Assembly (NCBI GenBank): GCA_028821145.1
Contig: JAPPHC010000014.1
Location: 1 to 64,000, forward strand
Reading direction: 5' to 3'
DNA length: 64,000 nucleotides
Origin: Gammaproteobacteria bacterium
GTDB lineage: Bacteria > Pseudomonadota > Gammaproteobacteria > Steroidobacterales > Foliamicaceae
Positions 1 to 8,550 of this stretch are shown in pieces. The translations under genes and the position numbers were made by a program. The stretch's first letter is position 1. The number at the start of each line of letters is the position of its first letter. The notes beneath the pieces are model-generated. The model worked only from the letters and a program-made list of their open reading frames with translations, had not been told where the DNA came from and ran no database searches.

Positions 1-75
1 CTGCCGGCTCTTGCGGTGCTGGATATTGGCCCACTTTGAGTGCCCCGCCATGGGCTCTCCATGATACCAGCCCTC

Positions 76-174
76 GCCTTGCTTCGTTCTCCCCTTTCGG
101 TGGAGACGCCATCCCTGGCTCGGTTTCGCTATCCTGCTTCAACGCTCCTCCGAAAGGGGAGAACGAAGCAAGGC
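76..174. repeat. Perfect 25-bp inverted repeat with 49-bp spacer
   Basis: The arm at 76-100 (begins gccttgcttcgttctcc) is the exact reverse complement of 150-174. The pair lies just past the lpd stop codon, so it could end transcription of the sucA-sucB-lpd operon or be a small palindromic mobile or REP-like element. The 49-nt loop and lack of a T-run make it unlike a textbook intrinsic terminator. Nothing else is seen in bases 1-197. Confidence 0.8.
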
Positions 175-197
175 TCTAGTGGTGCAAGTTGGCTTGC

Positions 198-1625
198 TTA
201 GCGGTTTATGGCGTGGATGGCGCGCTTGTCGACCGAAAGGGCCGCTTCGTGGAGGGCCTCGCAGAGCGTCGGGTGGCCGTGCACGGTGCGCTGCAGGTCC
301 TCGGTGCTGGCCTCGAACTCCATCGCCAGCACGGCTTCCTGGATCAGCTCGCCGGCCATGGGGCCGACGATGTGCACGCCCAGGATCGCGTCGGTGTCCG
401 GATCCGACAGGAACTTCGCCAGTCCCGCGGCCTGCGCCATGGCCTTGGCCCGGCCGTTGGCCGCCATGTTGAAGGCCCCCACCTTGTAGGCCTGTCCGGA
501 CTGCTGCAATTCCTCCTCGGTCTGCCCCACCCAGGCAATCTCGGGCGAGGTATAGATCACCGACGGGATCGCGCCGTAATTCACCTCGGCGGAACGCCCG
601 GCGATCATCTCGGCCACCATCATGCCTTCCTCGGACCCCTTGTGCGCCAGCATCGGCCCGCGCACCAGGTCGCCGATCGCCCACACGCCATCCGCGCTGG
701 TGCGGCAGTTTTCGTCCACCTGCACGTGCCCTCTCCCGGTCAGGACGATCCCGGCGCTCTCGTCGATCAGGCCTTCGGTCGCCGGCCTCCTGCCGACCGC
801 CACCACCAGCTTGTCCACGGTGATGTGATGGTCGCCCTCCCGGTCGCTGAACCGCACTTCCACGTGGTCGTCCACGCGGCGGGCGCTTTCCACTTTCGCG
901 CCCAGGCGCGTGTCCAGCCCCTGGCGCTTGAACTGGCGCTGGGCTTCGCGGGCAACCTGGCTGTCGGCCATGAACAGGAAGCGGTCCATGGCCTCCAGGA
1001 TCGTGACCTCGGAGCCCAGCCGGTTCCAGACGCTGCCGAGCTCCAGTCCGATGACGCCGCCGCCGATGACGCCCAGGCGTTGCGGCGGACGGTCAAACTC
1101 CAGCGCGCCTTCCGAGTCCACGATGTATTCGCCGTCAAACGGGGCGATCGGCAATTCCACCGGCAGCGAACCGGCGGCCAGGATCACGTGCTCGGCGTGC
1201 AGCAGGTGCGGATCGCCGTCCTGCGGAGTGACTTCCACCTGCCGGCCGGCCAGCAGTTTCCCCCGCCCGTTATAAGCCGTTACGCCGTTGGCGCGGAACA
1301 GCGCGTTGATGCCCGTCGTGAGCTGGCGCACGATGCGGTTCTTGCGGTCCTGCATCGCGTCCAGGTCCAGCTTCACTTCCGGGATCATGATGCCGTGGCC
1401 GGCAAACTCCTCGCGGGTCCGGTGGTACAGCTCCGACGATTCCAGCAGCACCTTGGACGGAATGCAGCCGGCGTTCAGGCAGGTTCCGCCCAGCGCCGGC
1501 TTGCCCTTGCCGTCGCGCCAGTCGTCCACGCAGGCCACCGACATGCCGAGTTGCGCGGCGCGTATCGCTCCCACGTAGCCGGCAGGACCGCCACCGACTA
1601 CGATAACATCATATTTATCAGACAT
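198..1625 (-). CDS. lpdA: Dihydrolipoamide dehydrogenase (E3)
   Basis: This is the 475-residue E3 flavoenzyme that reoxidises dihydrolipoyl groups of 2-oxoacid dehydrogenase complexes, passing electrons through FAD to NAD+. Visible motifs are the N-terminal FAD Rossmann loop GGGPAG (about residues 11-16), the redox disulfide in GGTCLNAGCIPSK (Cys49 and Cys54), a second nucleotide-binding GGGVIGLELG, and the C-terminal dimer-interface active site HPTLCEALHE (His451, Glu456). The length is normal for the family. It is the last gene of the sucA-sucB-lpd set and starts 18 nt after sucB. That gap is very AT-rich (TATATA runs) with no clear ribosome binding site, so lpd may also have its own promoter. 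Confidence 0.97.
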   Translation of the reverse strand: MSDKYDVIVVGGGPAGYVGAIRAAQLGMSVACVDDWRDGKGKPALGGTCLNAGCIPSKVLLESSELYHRTREEFAGHGIMIPEVKLDLDAMQDRKNRIVRQLTTGINALFRANGVTAYNGRGKLLAGRQVEVTPQDGDPHLLHAEHVILAAGSLPVELPIAPFDGEYIVDSEGALEFDRPPQRLGVIGGGVIGLELGSVWNRLGSEVTILEAMDRFLFMADSQVAREAQRQFKRQGLDTRLGAKVESARRVDDHVEVRFSDREGDHHITVDKLVVAVGRRPATEGLIDESAGIVLTGRGHVQVDENCRTSADGVWAIGDLVRGPMLAHKGSEEGMMVAEMIAGRSAEVNYGAIPSVIYTSPEIAWVGQTEEELQQSGQAYKVGAFNMAANGRAKAMAQAAGLAKFLSDPDTDAILGVHIVGPMAGELIQEAVLAMEFEASTEDLQRTVHGHPTLCEALHEAALSVDKRAIHAINR

Positions 1626-1643
1626 ATATAAAGAATATATAAA

Positions 1644-2942
1644 CTAGACAGAAAGAATCATTCGGGCCGGATCTTCGATCGACTTCTTGATTTCGGACAG
1701 AAACAGCACGGCCTCGCGGCCGTCCACGATGCGGTGGTCGTAACTGAGCGCGAGGTGCATCATCGGGCGGGCGACGATCTCCCCGTCCACCACCACGGCC
1801 CGCTGCTCGATCCGATGCATGCCGAGGATTCCGCTTTGCGGCGGGTTCAGAATCGGCGTGGACATCAGCGAGCCGAACACGCCGCCGTTCGTGATCGTGA
1901 AAGTGCCTCCGGTCAGTTCGTCCAGCCCGATGGTCCCGGCGCGCGCACGCGAAGCGAATTTGCCGATCGTCTGCTCGATGTCGGCGAAGCTCAGCCGGTC
2001 GGCGTCACGCAGCACCGGCACCAGCAGCCCGCGATCGGTGGATACGGCAACGCCGATGTCGTAGTAGTCGTGATAGACGATCTCGTCGCCTTCCACGCTG
2101 GCGTTGACCACCGGAAAGCGCTTCAGGGCCGCGACGCTTGCAGCCACGAAGAAACTCATGAAACCGATCCGCACGCCGTGCCGCGCCTCGAAGGCTTCGC
2201 CGTGGCGGCGGCGCAGATCGAGCACGGCGCTCATGTCGGCGTCGTTGAAAGTTGTCAGCATGGCCGCTTCGCGTTGCGATTCCACCATCCGCTGGGCGAT
2301 TCGGGCCCGCAGGCGGCTCATCGTCTCGCGCCTTTCCTGTCGGGCCGGCTGCGCCGCGGGCGTCGCGGGCGTCGCGGGCGCCGGCGGCGCCTCGACCGTT
2401 TCACCGGCGTCGGCCTCGACCGTATCGGGTTCCTCGACCCGGGCCGCGGTGGCCGCGCCGGCCGCGCTGCTCAGCACCGCAAGGACATCGCGCTTGAGCA
2501 CCCTGCCCCGCTTGCCGCTGCCCCTGATCGAAGAAATATCGAGATCGTGCTCCTCCAGAAGCCGCCGGACAGCAGGCGACATCGCGACGGAACCATTTCC
2601 GTCGGCGGCCGGCTCGGTTGCGGGGCGTCCGGCGCCGTCTCCGGCGGCCTCCGCGGCCTCCTGCTCAGCCTGGTCACCGGACGCGGCGCCACCGTCCGCG
2701 GCCGCGTCCAGAACGGCCAGGGGCGTTCCGGCGTTCACCACCGCGCCGGCATCGGCCAAGATCTTCTCCAGCACGCCGTCCGCCGGCGCCGGCACTTCCA
2801 GCACTACCTTGTCGGTTTCCAGGTCGGCAAGGTTCTCGTCCTGCACAACGGAATCGCCCGCCGACTTGTGCCAGGCCAGGACCTTGGCATCGGCCACCGA
2901 TTCCGGCAGTTCCGGCGTTCTGATCTCGATTGAATTGCTCAT
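1644..2942 (-). CDS. sucB: Dihydrolipoyllysine succinyltransferase (2-oxoglutarate dehydrogenase E2)
   Basis: This is the 432-residue E2 core of the 2-oxoglutarate dehydrogenase complex, moving the succinyl group from lipoyl-lysine to CoA in the TCA cycle. The N-terminal lipoyl domain carries the lipoylation site LETDKVV (Lys45). A flexible Ala/Pro/Glu-rich linker leads to a peripheral-subunit-binding domain near residues 120-156 (SPAVRRLLEEHDLD). A second linker precedes the catalytic domain, which ends with the active-site signature SYDHRIVDGREAV (His about 403, Asp about 407). It starts 3 nt after sucA ends, consistent with translational coupling, and is followed by lpd. Confidence 0.97.
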   Translation of the reverse strand: MSNSIEIRTPELPESVADAKVLAWHKSAGDSVVQDENLADLETDKVVLEVPAPADGVLEKILADAGAVVNAGTPLAVLDAAADGGAASGDQAEQEAAEAAGDGAGRPATEPAADGNGSVAMSPAVRRLLEEHDLDISSIRGSGKRGRVLKRDVLAVLSSAAGAATAARVEEPDTVEADAGETVEAPPAPATPATPAAQPARQERRETMSRLRARIAQRMVESQREAAMLTTFNDADMSAVLDLRRRHGEAFEARHGVRIGFMSFFVAASVAALKRFPVVNASVEGDEIVYHDYYDIGVAVSTDRGLLVPVLRDADRLSFADIEQTIGKFASRARAGTIGLDELTGGTFTITNGGVFGSLMSTPILNPPQSGILGMHRIEQRAVVVDGEIVARPMMHLALSYDHRIVDGREAVLFLSEIKKSIEDPARMILSV

Positions 2943-2945
2943 TGC

Positions 2946-5750
2946 CTAGGGCACCTTCCTGTCACTCTCAAGTACCTGCTCGACGATCGCGTACTGCTGC
3001 AGCCGGTGCAGATGTATGGAACCGGGCGCCGGCGATGACGCTCCGGCGCGGCCCATGTAGCGCAGGCGCTGATCCTTGAGCAGCCAGCGTTCCAGGCGCG
3101 CGCGCACCCGGTACCAGGCGCCCTGGTTCTTCGGTTCCTCCTGCGCCCATACGATGTCCTCGACGTCCGCATAACGCTTGAAAAGCGCCTCGCAGAGATC
3201 GTGCGGAAACGGGTAGAGCTGCTCGATGCGAACGATGGCCACGTCCCTCACGTCCCCTTCGCGGCGGGCATCCAGCAGGTCGAAATACAGCTTGCCGCTG
3301 CACAGCACCAGGCGGCGCACATCGTCGAGTTCGTCCACCTCGTCGATGATCCGCTCGAAACGGCCTTCGCTCAGCGCCGCAAGCGGCGTGAAGGACAGCT
3401 TGTTGCGCAGCAGGCTCTTGGGCGTGAGGGCCACCAGCGGCACGCGCGCCCGGTTATGCATCTGCCGCCTCAGCATGTGAAACATCTGGCCCGGCGTGGA
3501 CGGCACGCAAACACGCATGTTGCCCTGTGCGCATAGCTGAAGGAACCGCTCCAGGCGGGCCGAGGAATGCTCGGGCCCGGCCCCTTCCTGGCCGTGCGGC
3601 AGAAACAGCGTCAGACCCGACATCCGGCCCCACTTGGTCTCGCCCGAGGCGATGAACTGGTCGATCACGACCTGGGCGCCATTGCAGAAGTCGCCGAACT
3701 GCCCTTCCCAGATCGTCAGGCAGTCCGGATCGGTGGTCGAGTAGCCGTACTCGAAGCCCATCACGGCCTCCTCGCTGAGCAGCGAGTCGGTGATCGTGAA
3801 GGCGCCCCGCTTCGGAGCCACGTCGTCCAGCGGCGAGTAGGCGCGCCCGCTGTGCTGGTCGATCAGGCTGGCATGGCGGTGAAAGAAAGTCCCGCGACGG
3901 CTGTCCTGCCCGGTCAGGCGCACCCGGTAGCCGTCGCGCAGGAGGCTGCCGTAGGCCATCAGTTCGCCGAAGCCCCAGTCCATGTCGATTTCGCCACGCG
4001 CCATCCGCAGCCGGTCCGCGACGACCTTTACCACCCGCGGGTGCAGATTGACCCCGTCGGGCACCGTTCCGAGTCGCTCGCCGAGGTCCGCGACCTGCTC
4101 CGGCGGGATGGCCGTATCGACTTCCACATCGGCATCGGCCTGGCGGTAGCTGTCCCAATCGACGGTGAACTCGTTGCCGACCATGCCCATGGCCGCCTCC
4201 GGCAGCGGGTCGCCCGCGTCCAGCCGCCTGCGGTATTCAGCCTTGTCGGCCTTCAACTGCGCCTTCGTGACCACGCCACCCTCGCAAAGACGGTCGGCAT
4301 ACATCTCAAGGGTGGTGGGATGACCGCGAATGCGCTCGTACATGAGCGGCTGCGTGGCGGCCGGTTCGTCGGCCTCGTTGTGTCCATGGCGGCGATAGCA
4401 AACGAGATCCACGAACACGTCCTTGTGGAAGGCCTGGCGGTATTCGAGCGCGAGGCGGGTCGCGAACACGCAGGCCTCCGGCGAGTCTCCGTTCACATGG
4501 ATTACAGGGGCCTCGATCATCTTGGCCACGTCGCTGCAGTACGGCGTGGAACGCGCGTCCTGCGGATCGCTGGTGGTAAAGCCGATCTGGTTGTTGACGA
4601 TCAGGTGCACGGTGCCGCCGGTAGCGAACGAGCGCGCCTGGGAGAGCTGCAGCGTTTCCGTGACTACGCCCTGCCCGGCCACGGCGGCGTCGCCGTGGAT
4701 CAGCACCGGAAGGATCTCGTCGCCCTCGCTGTCGCGCCGCCGGTCCATGCGCGCGCGCACGGAACCCAGAACGACCGGGTTGACGATCTCCAGGTGCGAG
4801 GGATTGAACGCCAGCACCACGTGCACCAGCCCGCCCGGCGTGGTTACGTCCGACGAAAAGCCCATGTGGTACTTGACGTCGCCGTACTTGCCCGACAGCG
4901 GCCCGGACTCGCCGGCAAATTCCGCGTACAGCTCCTGCGGGGCCTTGCCCAGCACGTTCACGAGCACGTTGATGCGCCCGCGGTGAGCCATGCCGATCAC
5001 GATTTCCTGCAGGCCCTTGGCCCCGGCCTGCTGAATCAGGTCGTAAAGCATCGGAATGAGGCTGTCGCCTCCCTCCAGCGAAAAGCGCTTCTGCCCCACG
5101 TAGCGGGTATGCAGATAACGCTCGAGACCCTCGGCGGCGATCAGTTCGCGCAGGATCGCGCGCTTGACCGCATCCGGCGGACGTCCCGCCAGTTTCGCCG
5201 CTTCCACCCGGTCCCGAAGCCACAACCGCTCGCGCGCCCGCGACACATGCGCCATCTCCACGCCGATGTCGCCGCAGTAAATCTGCTCGAGTTGGTCGAT
5301 GATTGTTCGCAGCGGCAACGGGCGGCTTTCTGCGCCGCCGAACCGACCGGTATCGAACACGGTGTCCAGATCCGCCTCGCTCAGCCCCGCGTACTCCAGC
5401 TTGGGCGCCTGGCTGCGCAGGTTGGGGTTCAGTTGCAGCGGATCTACGCGCGCGGCGCGGTAGCCCCGCAGCCGATACAACTGGATGAGCCGCACGACCG
5501 CACCCTGACGCGAGGCGCCGGCGCGCACTGCGGGCGCTGCCCCGCCGTTGCTTCCGGGCGTCGCTTCACGACCGTTCGGCAGGCGGGTCGGCAGCGGCCG
5601 GCCGGCTTCGATGCTCTCAAACAGTTCGCGCCAGTGCGGCGCCACTTCCTCGGGATTGGCCCGCCAGGCGGAGTACAGTTCGAACACGTAAGGCGCGTTG
5701 CTCGCAAAAAGCGGAGATTCCCGATACGCCCGTTCAATCGCGCCCGTCAT
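2946..5750 (-). CDS. sucA: 2-oxoglutarate dehydrogenase E1 component
   Basis: This is the thiamine-diphosphate-dependent E1 subunit (about 934 residues), which decarboxylates 2-oxoglutarate and succinylates the E2 lipoyl group. Family motifs include GMAHRGRINVLVNVLGK, the cofactor region HGDAAVAGQGVVTETLQ and NNQIGFTTSDP, plus the N-terminal segment with FELYSAWRANPEEV. It is the first gene of the minus-strand operon. Two in-frame ATGs occur, at 5762 and 5750. I prefer 5750 because a TATAAA box (5763-5768) directly abuts the upstream ATG, which would put that codon too close to the transcription start. The divergent glycosyltransferase begins only about 55 bp away. Confidence 0.95.
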   Translation of the reverse strand: MTGAIERAYRESPLFASNAPYVFELYSAWRANPEEVAPHWRELFESIEAGRPLPTRLPNGREATPGSNGGAAPAVRAGASRQGAVVRLIQLYRLRGYRAARVDPLQLNPNLRSQAPKLEYAGLSEADLDTVFDTGRFGGAESRPLPLRTIIDQLEQIYCGDIGVEMAHVSRARERLWLRDRVEAAKLAGRPPDAVKRAILRELIAAEGLERYLHTRYVGQKRFSLEGGDSLIPMLYDLIQQAGAKGLQEIVIGMAHRGRINVLVNVLGKAPQELYAEFAGESGPLSGKYGDVKYHMGFSSDVTTPGGLVHVVLAFNPSHLEIVNPVVLGSVRARMDRRRDSEGDEILPVLIHGDAAVAGQGVVTETLQLSQARSFATGGTVHLIVNNQIGFTTSDPQDARSTPYCSDVAKMIEAPVIHVNGDSPEACVFATRLALEYRQAFHKDVFVDLVCYRRHGHNEADEPAATQPLMYERIRGHPTTLEMYADRLCEGGVVTKAQLKADKAEYRRRLDAGDPLPEAAMGMVGNEFTVDWDSYRQADADVEVDTAIPPEQVADLGERLGTVPDGVNLHPRVVKVVADRLRMARGEIDMDWGFGELMAYGSLLRDGYRVRLTGQDSRRGTFFHRHASLIDQHSGRAYSPLDDVAPKRGAFTITDSLLSEEAVMGFEYGYSTTDPDCLTIWEGQFGDFCNGAQVVIDQFIASGETKWGRMSGLTLFLPHGQEGAGPEHSSARLERFLQLCAQGNMRVCVPSTPGQMFHMLRRQMHNRARVPLVALTPKSLLRNKLSFTPLAALSEGRFERIIDEVDELDDVRRLVLCSGKLYFDLLDARREGDVRDVAIVRIEQLYPFPHDLCEALFKRYADVEDIVWAQEEPKNQGAWYRVRARLERWLLKDQRLRYMGRAGASSPAPGSIHLHRLQQYAIVEQVLESDRKVP

Positions 5751-5804
5751 GCCACATGGCATTTTATAGCGCCGGTAACTTCATTAGAGGACAATACGCA
5801 GCCC

Positions 5805-6545
5805 ATGAGCAGGCTGGGAATCAGCATTGTGGCGCCGGCCCACGAGGAGGCGGAGAGCCTGCCCGAGCTGGTGCGAAGCGTGGGCAATGCCTTCATCGCC
5901 TTCGATGACTGGGAAATGATCGTCGTGGACGACGGCAGCCGGGACAACACCGCCGGGGTGCTGGCCGGCCTGCAAAGCGAGCATTCCAGGCTGAGGGTTG
6001 TCCGGCACTTGAACAACAGGGGGCAGAGCGCCGCCATGTGCACGGGCGCGGACGCCGCGCGCTATTCCTGGCTCGGCTTTCTCGACGCGGACGGGCAGAA
6101 CGATCCCGCCGACCTGGCGAAGCTGTATTCCGAAATGCTCGAGGCGGGCGACACGGCGCCCGGCATGATCATGGGCCACCGGCGAAAGCGCAGGGACGGG
6201 TGGTTGACGCGGTTGTCCTCGCGAATTGCCAATTCGGTGCGCGCGGGTTTGCTGCGCGATCGTACGCCGGACACCGGCTGCAGCCTGAAAATCCTGGCCC
6301 GCGACGACTTCCTGGCGCTGCCGCGTTTCGACCACATGCACCGTTTTCTGCCCGCGCTGCTGCTGCGCCGGGGCCTGCAAACCGTTTCCCGTCCGGTGGC
6401 GCACTATCCGCGGCGCGCCGGGCGCTCAAAATACGGCCTGGGGAACCGGCTGTGGGTCGGAATCGCCGACCTGCTGGGCGTCTGGTGGCTCAGCCGGCGG
6501 CGCTTCCGGCCCGGAACATCCGAGGAGATAAGACACGATGACTGA
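5805..6545 (+). CDS. GT2 family polyprenyl-phosphate glycosyltransferase (DPM1/RgtE-like)
   Basis: This 246-residue GT-A glycosyltransferase begins SIVAPAHEEAESLPELV and has the nucleotide-sugar motif VVDDGSRDNT and the metal-binding GFLDADGQNDP. It lacks the C-terminal membrane helices of longer homologues, resembling dolichol/undecaprenyl-phosphate sugar synthases that load a sugar onto a lipid carrier at the cytoplasmic face. Its stop overlaps the next gene by 8 nt, so the two are translationally coupled. An AGAGG sequence lies upstream of the ATG. With the GT39 enzyme and UDP-glucuronate 4-epimerase-like gene nearby, a polyprenyl-phosphate-galacturonate synthase role (RgtE-like) is an inference; mannose, glucose or aminoarabinose are alternatives. 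Confidence 0.85.
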   Translation: MSRLGISIVAPAHEEAESLPELVRSVGNAFIAFDDWEMIVVDDGSRDNTAGVLAGLQSEHSRLRVVRHLNNRGQSAAMCTGADAARYSWLGFLDADGQNDPADLAKLYSEMLEAGDTAPGMIMGHRRKRRDGWLTRLSSRIANSVRAGLLRDRTPDTGCSLKILARDDFLALPRFDHMHRFLPALLLRRGLQTVSRPVAHYPRRAGRSKYGLGNRLWVGIADLLGVWWLSRRRFRPGTSEEIRHDD

Positions 6546-6846
6546 ACTCATTGAGCAATGGCTGGCGCTGCCCACCACCGATTTGATCTGGCTGGCGGTG
6601 GGGTTCGGCGGGCAGGCCATATTCGCGTCACGGTTTCTGTACCAGTGGATCGCCAGCGAGCGCGCGGGCCGCAGCCATGTTCCCCGGGCCTTCTGGTACC
6701 TGAGCCTGGCCGGCGGCCTCACGCTGCTCAGCTACGCCATTCATCGCGGCGACCCCGTTTTCATCCTCGGCCAGACGACCGGCGCCATGATCTATGTCCG
6801 CAACCTGGTTCTGCTGCACCGCGGCGGCCAGCTCGAGTCCACCTGA
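6538..6846 (+). CDS. Small membrane protein, lipid A biosynthesis N-terminal (LAB_N) domain
   Basis: This 102-residue protein has about three hydrophobic helices. The family pattern is visible in FASRFLYQWIASERAGRSHVP, FWYLSLAGGLTLLSYAIHR and DPVFILGQTTGAMIYVRNL. LAB_N proteins often sit between a GT2 and a GT39 enzyme in lipid A sugar-modification operons and are thought to assist handling of the lipid-linked sugar. It overlaps the upstream glycosyltransferase by 8 nt and precedes the GT39 gene by 3 nt, so the three are one transcription unit. The exact biochemical role is not established from sequence. Confidence 0.85.
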   Translation: MTELIEQWLALPTTDLIWLAVGFGGQAIFASRFLYQWIASERAGRSHVPRAFWYLSLAGGLTLLSYAIHRGDPVFILGQTTGAMIYVRNLVLLHRGGQLEST

Positions 6847-6849
6847 CGT

Positions 6850-8532
6850 TTGCAAATCGGAAAGAACGAAATCTGGCTCGCGGCGGCAGCGCTGCTGACG
6901 ATCGCCGCGGGCCTGGGGCTGCGCGATCCCTGGGCGCCGGACGAACCCCGCTACACGCTGATCGCCGCCGAAATGCTGCAGTCGGGGGACTGGTCGGTGA
7001 CCCGGCTGGGCGGCATGATTTACGCGCAAAAACCGCCGGTGTATTTCTGGCTGCTGGCCGCCGCCCAATGGCTGGCCGGTCTCCGGTACGGGTTTCTGCT
7101 GCCGTCGCTCCTGGCGGGACTGGGCACCCTTGCGCTCGTCTGGGACCTGGCGCGGCGGCTATGGTCGCGCGAGACGGCGTGGTGGGCGGCCCTGGGGCTG
7201 CTCGCCTGCCTGCAGTTCACGATGCAGGCCCGCAGCGCGCAAATCGACGCCGTCCTGTGCCTGTTCACGACCTTGAGTCTGTACGGACTGCTCCGGCACC
7301 TCCTGCTGGGGCCGGACTGGCGCTGGTTCAACGTCGGCTGCCTTGCCGCGGGCGTGGGCGTGATGACCAAGGGCGTGGGCTTCCTGCCGCTGCTGGTGCT
7401 GTTGCCTTGGGCCGGGCTGCGCGGGGCCGGCTGGAGCCTGCCGCGGCTGGGTGGCGGCTCGCGCTGGCTCTTGGGACCGGCGTTGTTCTTCGCGCCGCTG
7501 GTTCTCTGGCTGGTCCCGCTGTTGCTCAGGGCCCAGGCCGATCCTGACATCGCCGGCTACCTGGACAACCTGCTTTTTCGCCAGACGATTACCCGCTATG
7601 CGGATCCCTGGCATCACTTCCAGCCCTTCTGGTACTTCTTCGTGGAAGTCATTCCGTGGGCCTGGTTTCCACTGCTTCTCCTGTCGCCGTGGCTTGCCGT
7701 GCGCTGTGTGCGCCGCTGGCGCGACCGCGACTCAAGCGTCGTCCTGCTTGCCGGCTGGATCGCCCTTGTGCTGCTGTTTTTCACGATCAGTTCCGCCAAA
7801 CGCGACGTTTATCTGCTTCCGGCGGCGCCCGCGCTGGCGCTGCTTTCGGCGCCGCATCTGGCGGAACTCTCGGTACGGCTGTCCTGCCTACGCGTCCTGC
7901 GCGCCGCAGCGCTGGTGCTTTCATTGATATTCGTTGCCGGTTCCGCCTGGCTGCTCTTCGTGGACCTGGAGCGGCTGACCGAGTTGTCGGCACGATACGA
8001 GACCGGCGCAGGGCCACTCTGGACGCTGTTTGTCGCGGCGCTGGTCGGCGCCTTTCTCGCGCTGGCCGTACCCACCAGGCGGGCCGCGGCAATGTTTGCG
8101 GCGTTCATGCTTCTCGGCTGGCATGTCTGGGGCTGGGCGCTGCAGCCGCAGATCAACGACGCACGCTCCGGAGGACCCATCGCGGTTCGCGCGCTGGATG
8201 CCATGTCCGACGATGCCCCCCTGGGGCTTGCGCACTGGCGCGCCCAGCAGATACTGCATCTCGACCGGCCGGTCGTGCATTTCCAGGGCCGCGGGCTCAC
8301 GGGACGGGAAGAAATGGAACAGGCCGCCGCATGGCTCGCGTCGGACGGCGAGCGCCGCCTCCTGGTGCCGGCCGAACAGCGCCAACCGTGCTTTCATGCG
8401 AGTGGCGGATTGCGCCTCGGGCATGCCCACCGCCGCTACTGGGTACTCTTGTCCTCCGAAGATTTGAGCGGCGCCTGCACCGCAATGGCCGATCCTGCAC
8501 ACCGGGTCCGCCTTCCGGCGCTGCGTCCCTAG
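6850..8532 (+). CDS. GT39/ArnT-family membrane glycosyltransferase
   Basis: This 560-residue polytopic protein (about 10-12 hydrophobic segments) begins with the family signature LRDPWAPDEPRYTLIAAEML, the Asp/Glu-containing first periplasmic loop of ArnT/PMT enzymes. These enzymes transfer a sugar from a polyprenyl-phosphate donor to lipid A or core in the periplasm. AQKPPVYFWLLA and the later MTKGVGFLPLLVLLPW segment also fit. The start is a TTG 3 nt after the LAB_N stop. The sugar cannot be read directly; the neighbouring epimerase suggests galacturonic acid. The C-terminal part (about 440-560) is a soluble periplasmic domain. Confidence 0.85.
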   Translation: MQIGKNEIWLAAAALLTIAAGLGLRDPWAPDEPRYTLIAAEMLQSGDWSVTRLGGMIYAQKPPVYFWLLAAAQWLAGLRYGFLLPSLLAGLGTLALVWDLARRLWSRETAWWAALGLLACLQFTMQARSAQIDAVLCLFTTLSLYGLLRHLLLGPDWRWFNVGCLAAGVGVMTKGVGFLPLLVLLPWAGLRGAGWSLPRLGGGSRWLLGPALFFAPLVLWLVPLLLRAQADPDIAGYLDNLLFRQTITRYADPWHHFQPFWYFFVEVIPWAWFPLLLLSPWLAVRCVRRWRDRDSSVVLLAGWIALVLLFFTISSAKRDVYLLPAAPALALLSAPHLAELSVRLSCLRVLRAAALVLSLIFVAGSAWLLFVDLERLTELSARYETGAGPLWTLFVAALVGAFLALAVPTRRAAAMFAAFMLLGWHVWGWALQPQINDARSGGPIAVRALDAMSDDAPLGLAHWRAQQILHLDRPVVHFQGRGLTGREEMEQAAAWLASDGERRLLVPAEQRQPCFHASGGLRLGHAHRRYWVLLSSEDLSGACTAMADPAHRVRLPALRP

Positions 8533-8550
8533 CAGGCCGAGCTGAAACGA

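Noticed and set aside
189..1631. 480-codon plus-strand frame opposite lpd
   Set aside because: Mirror of the lpd reading frame with no protein-family features.
3567..5790. Very long plus-strand open frame opposite sucA that runs into the GT2 gene
   Set aside because: It is antisense to conserved sucA coding sequence and only open because of high GC codon bias. The real gene is the last 246 codons from 5805.
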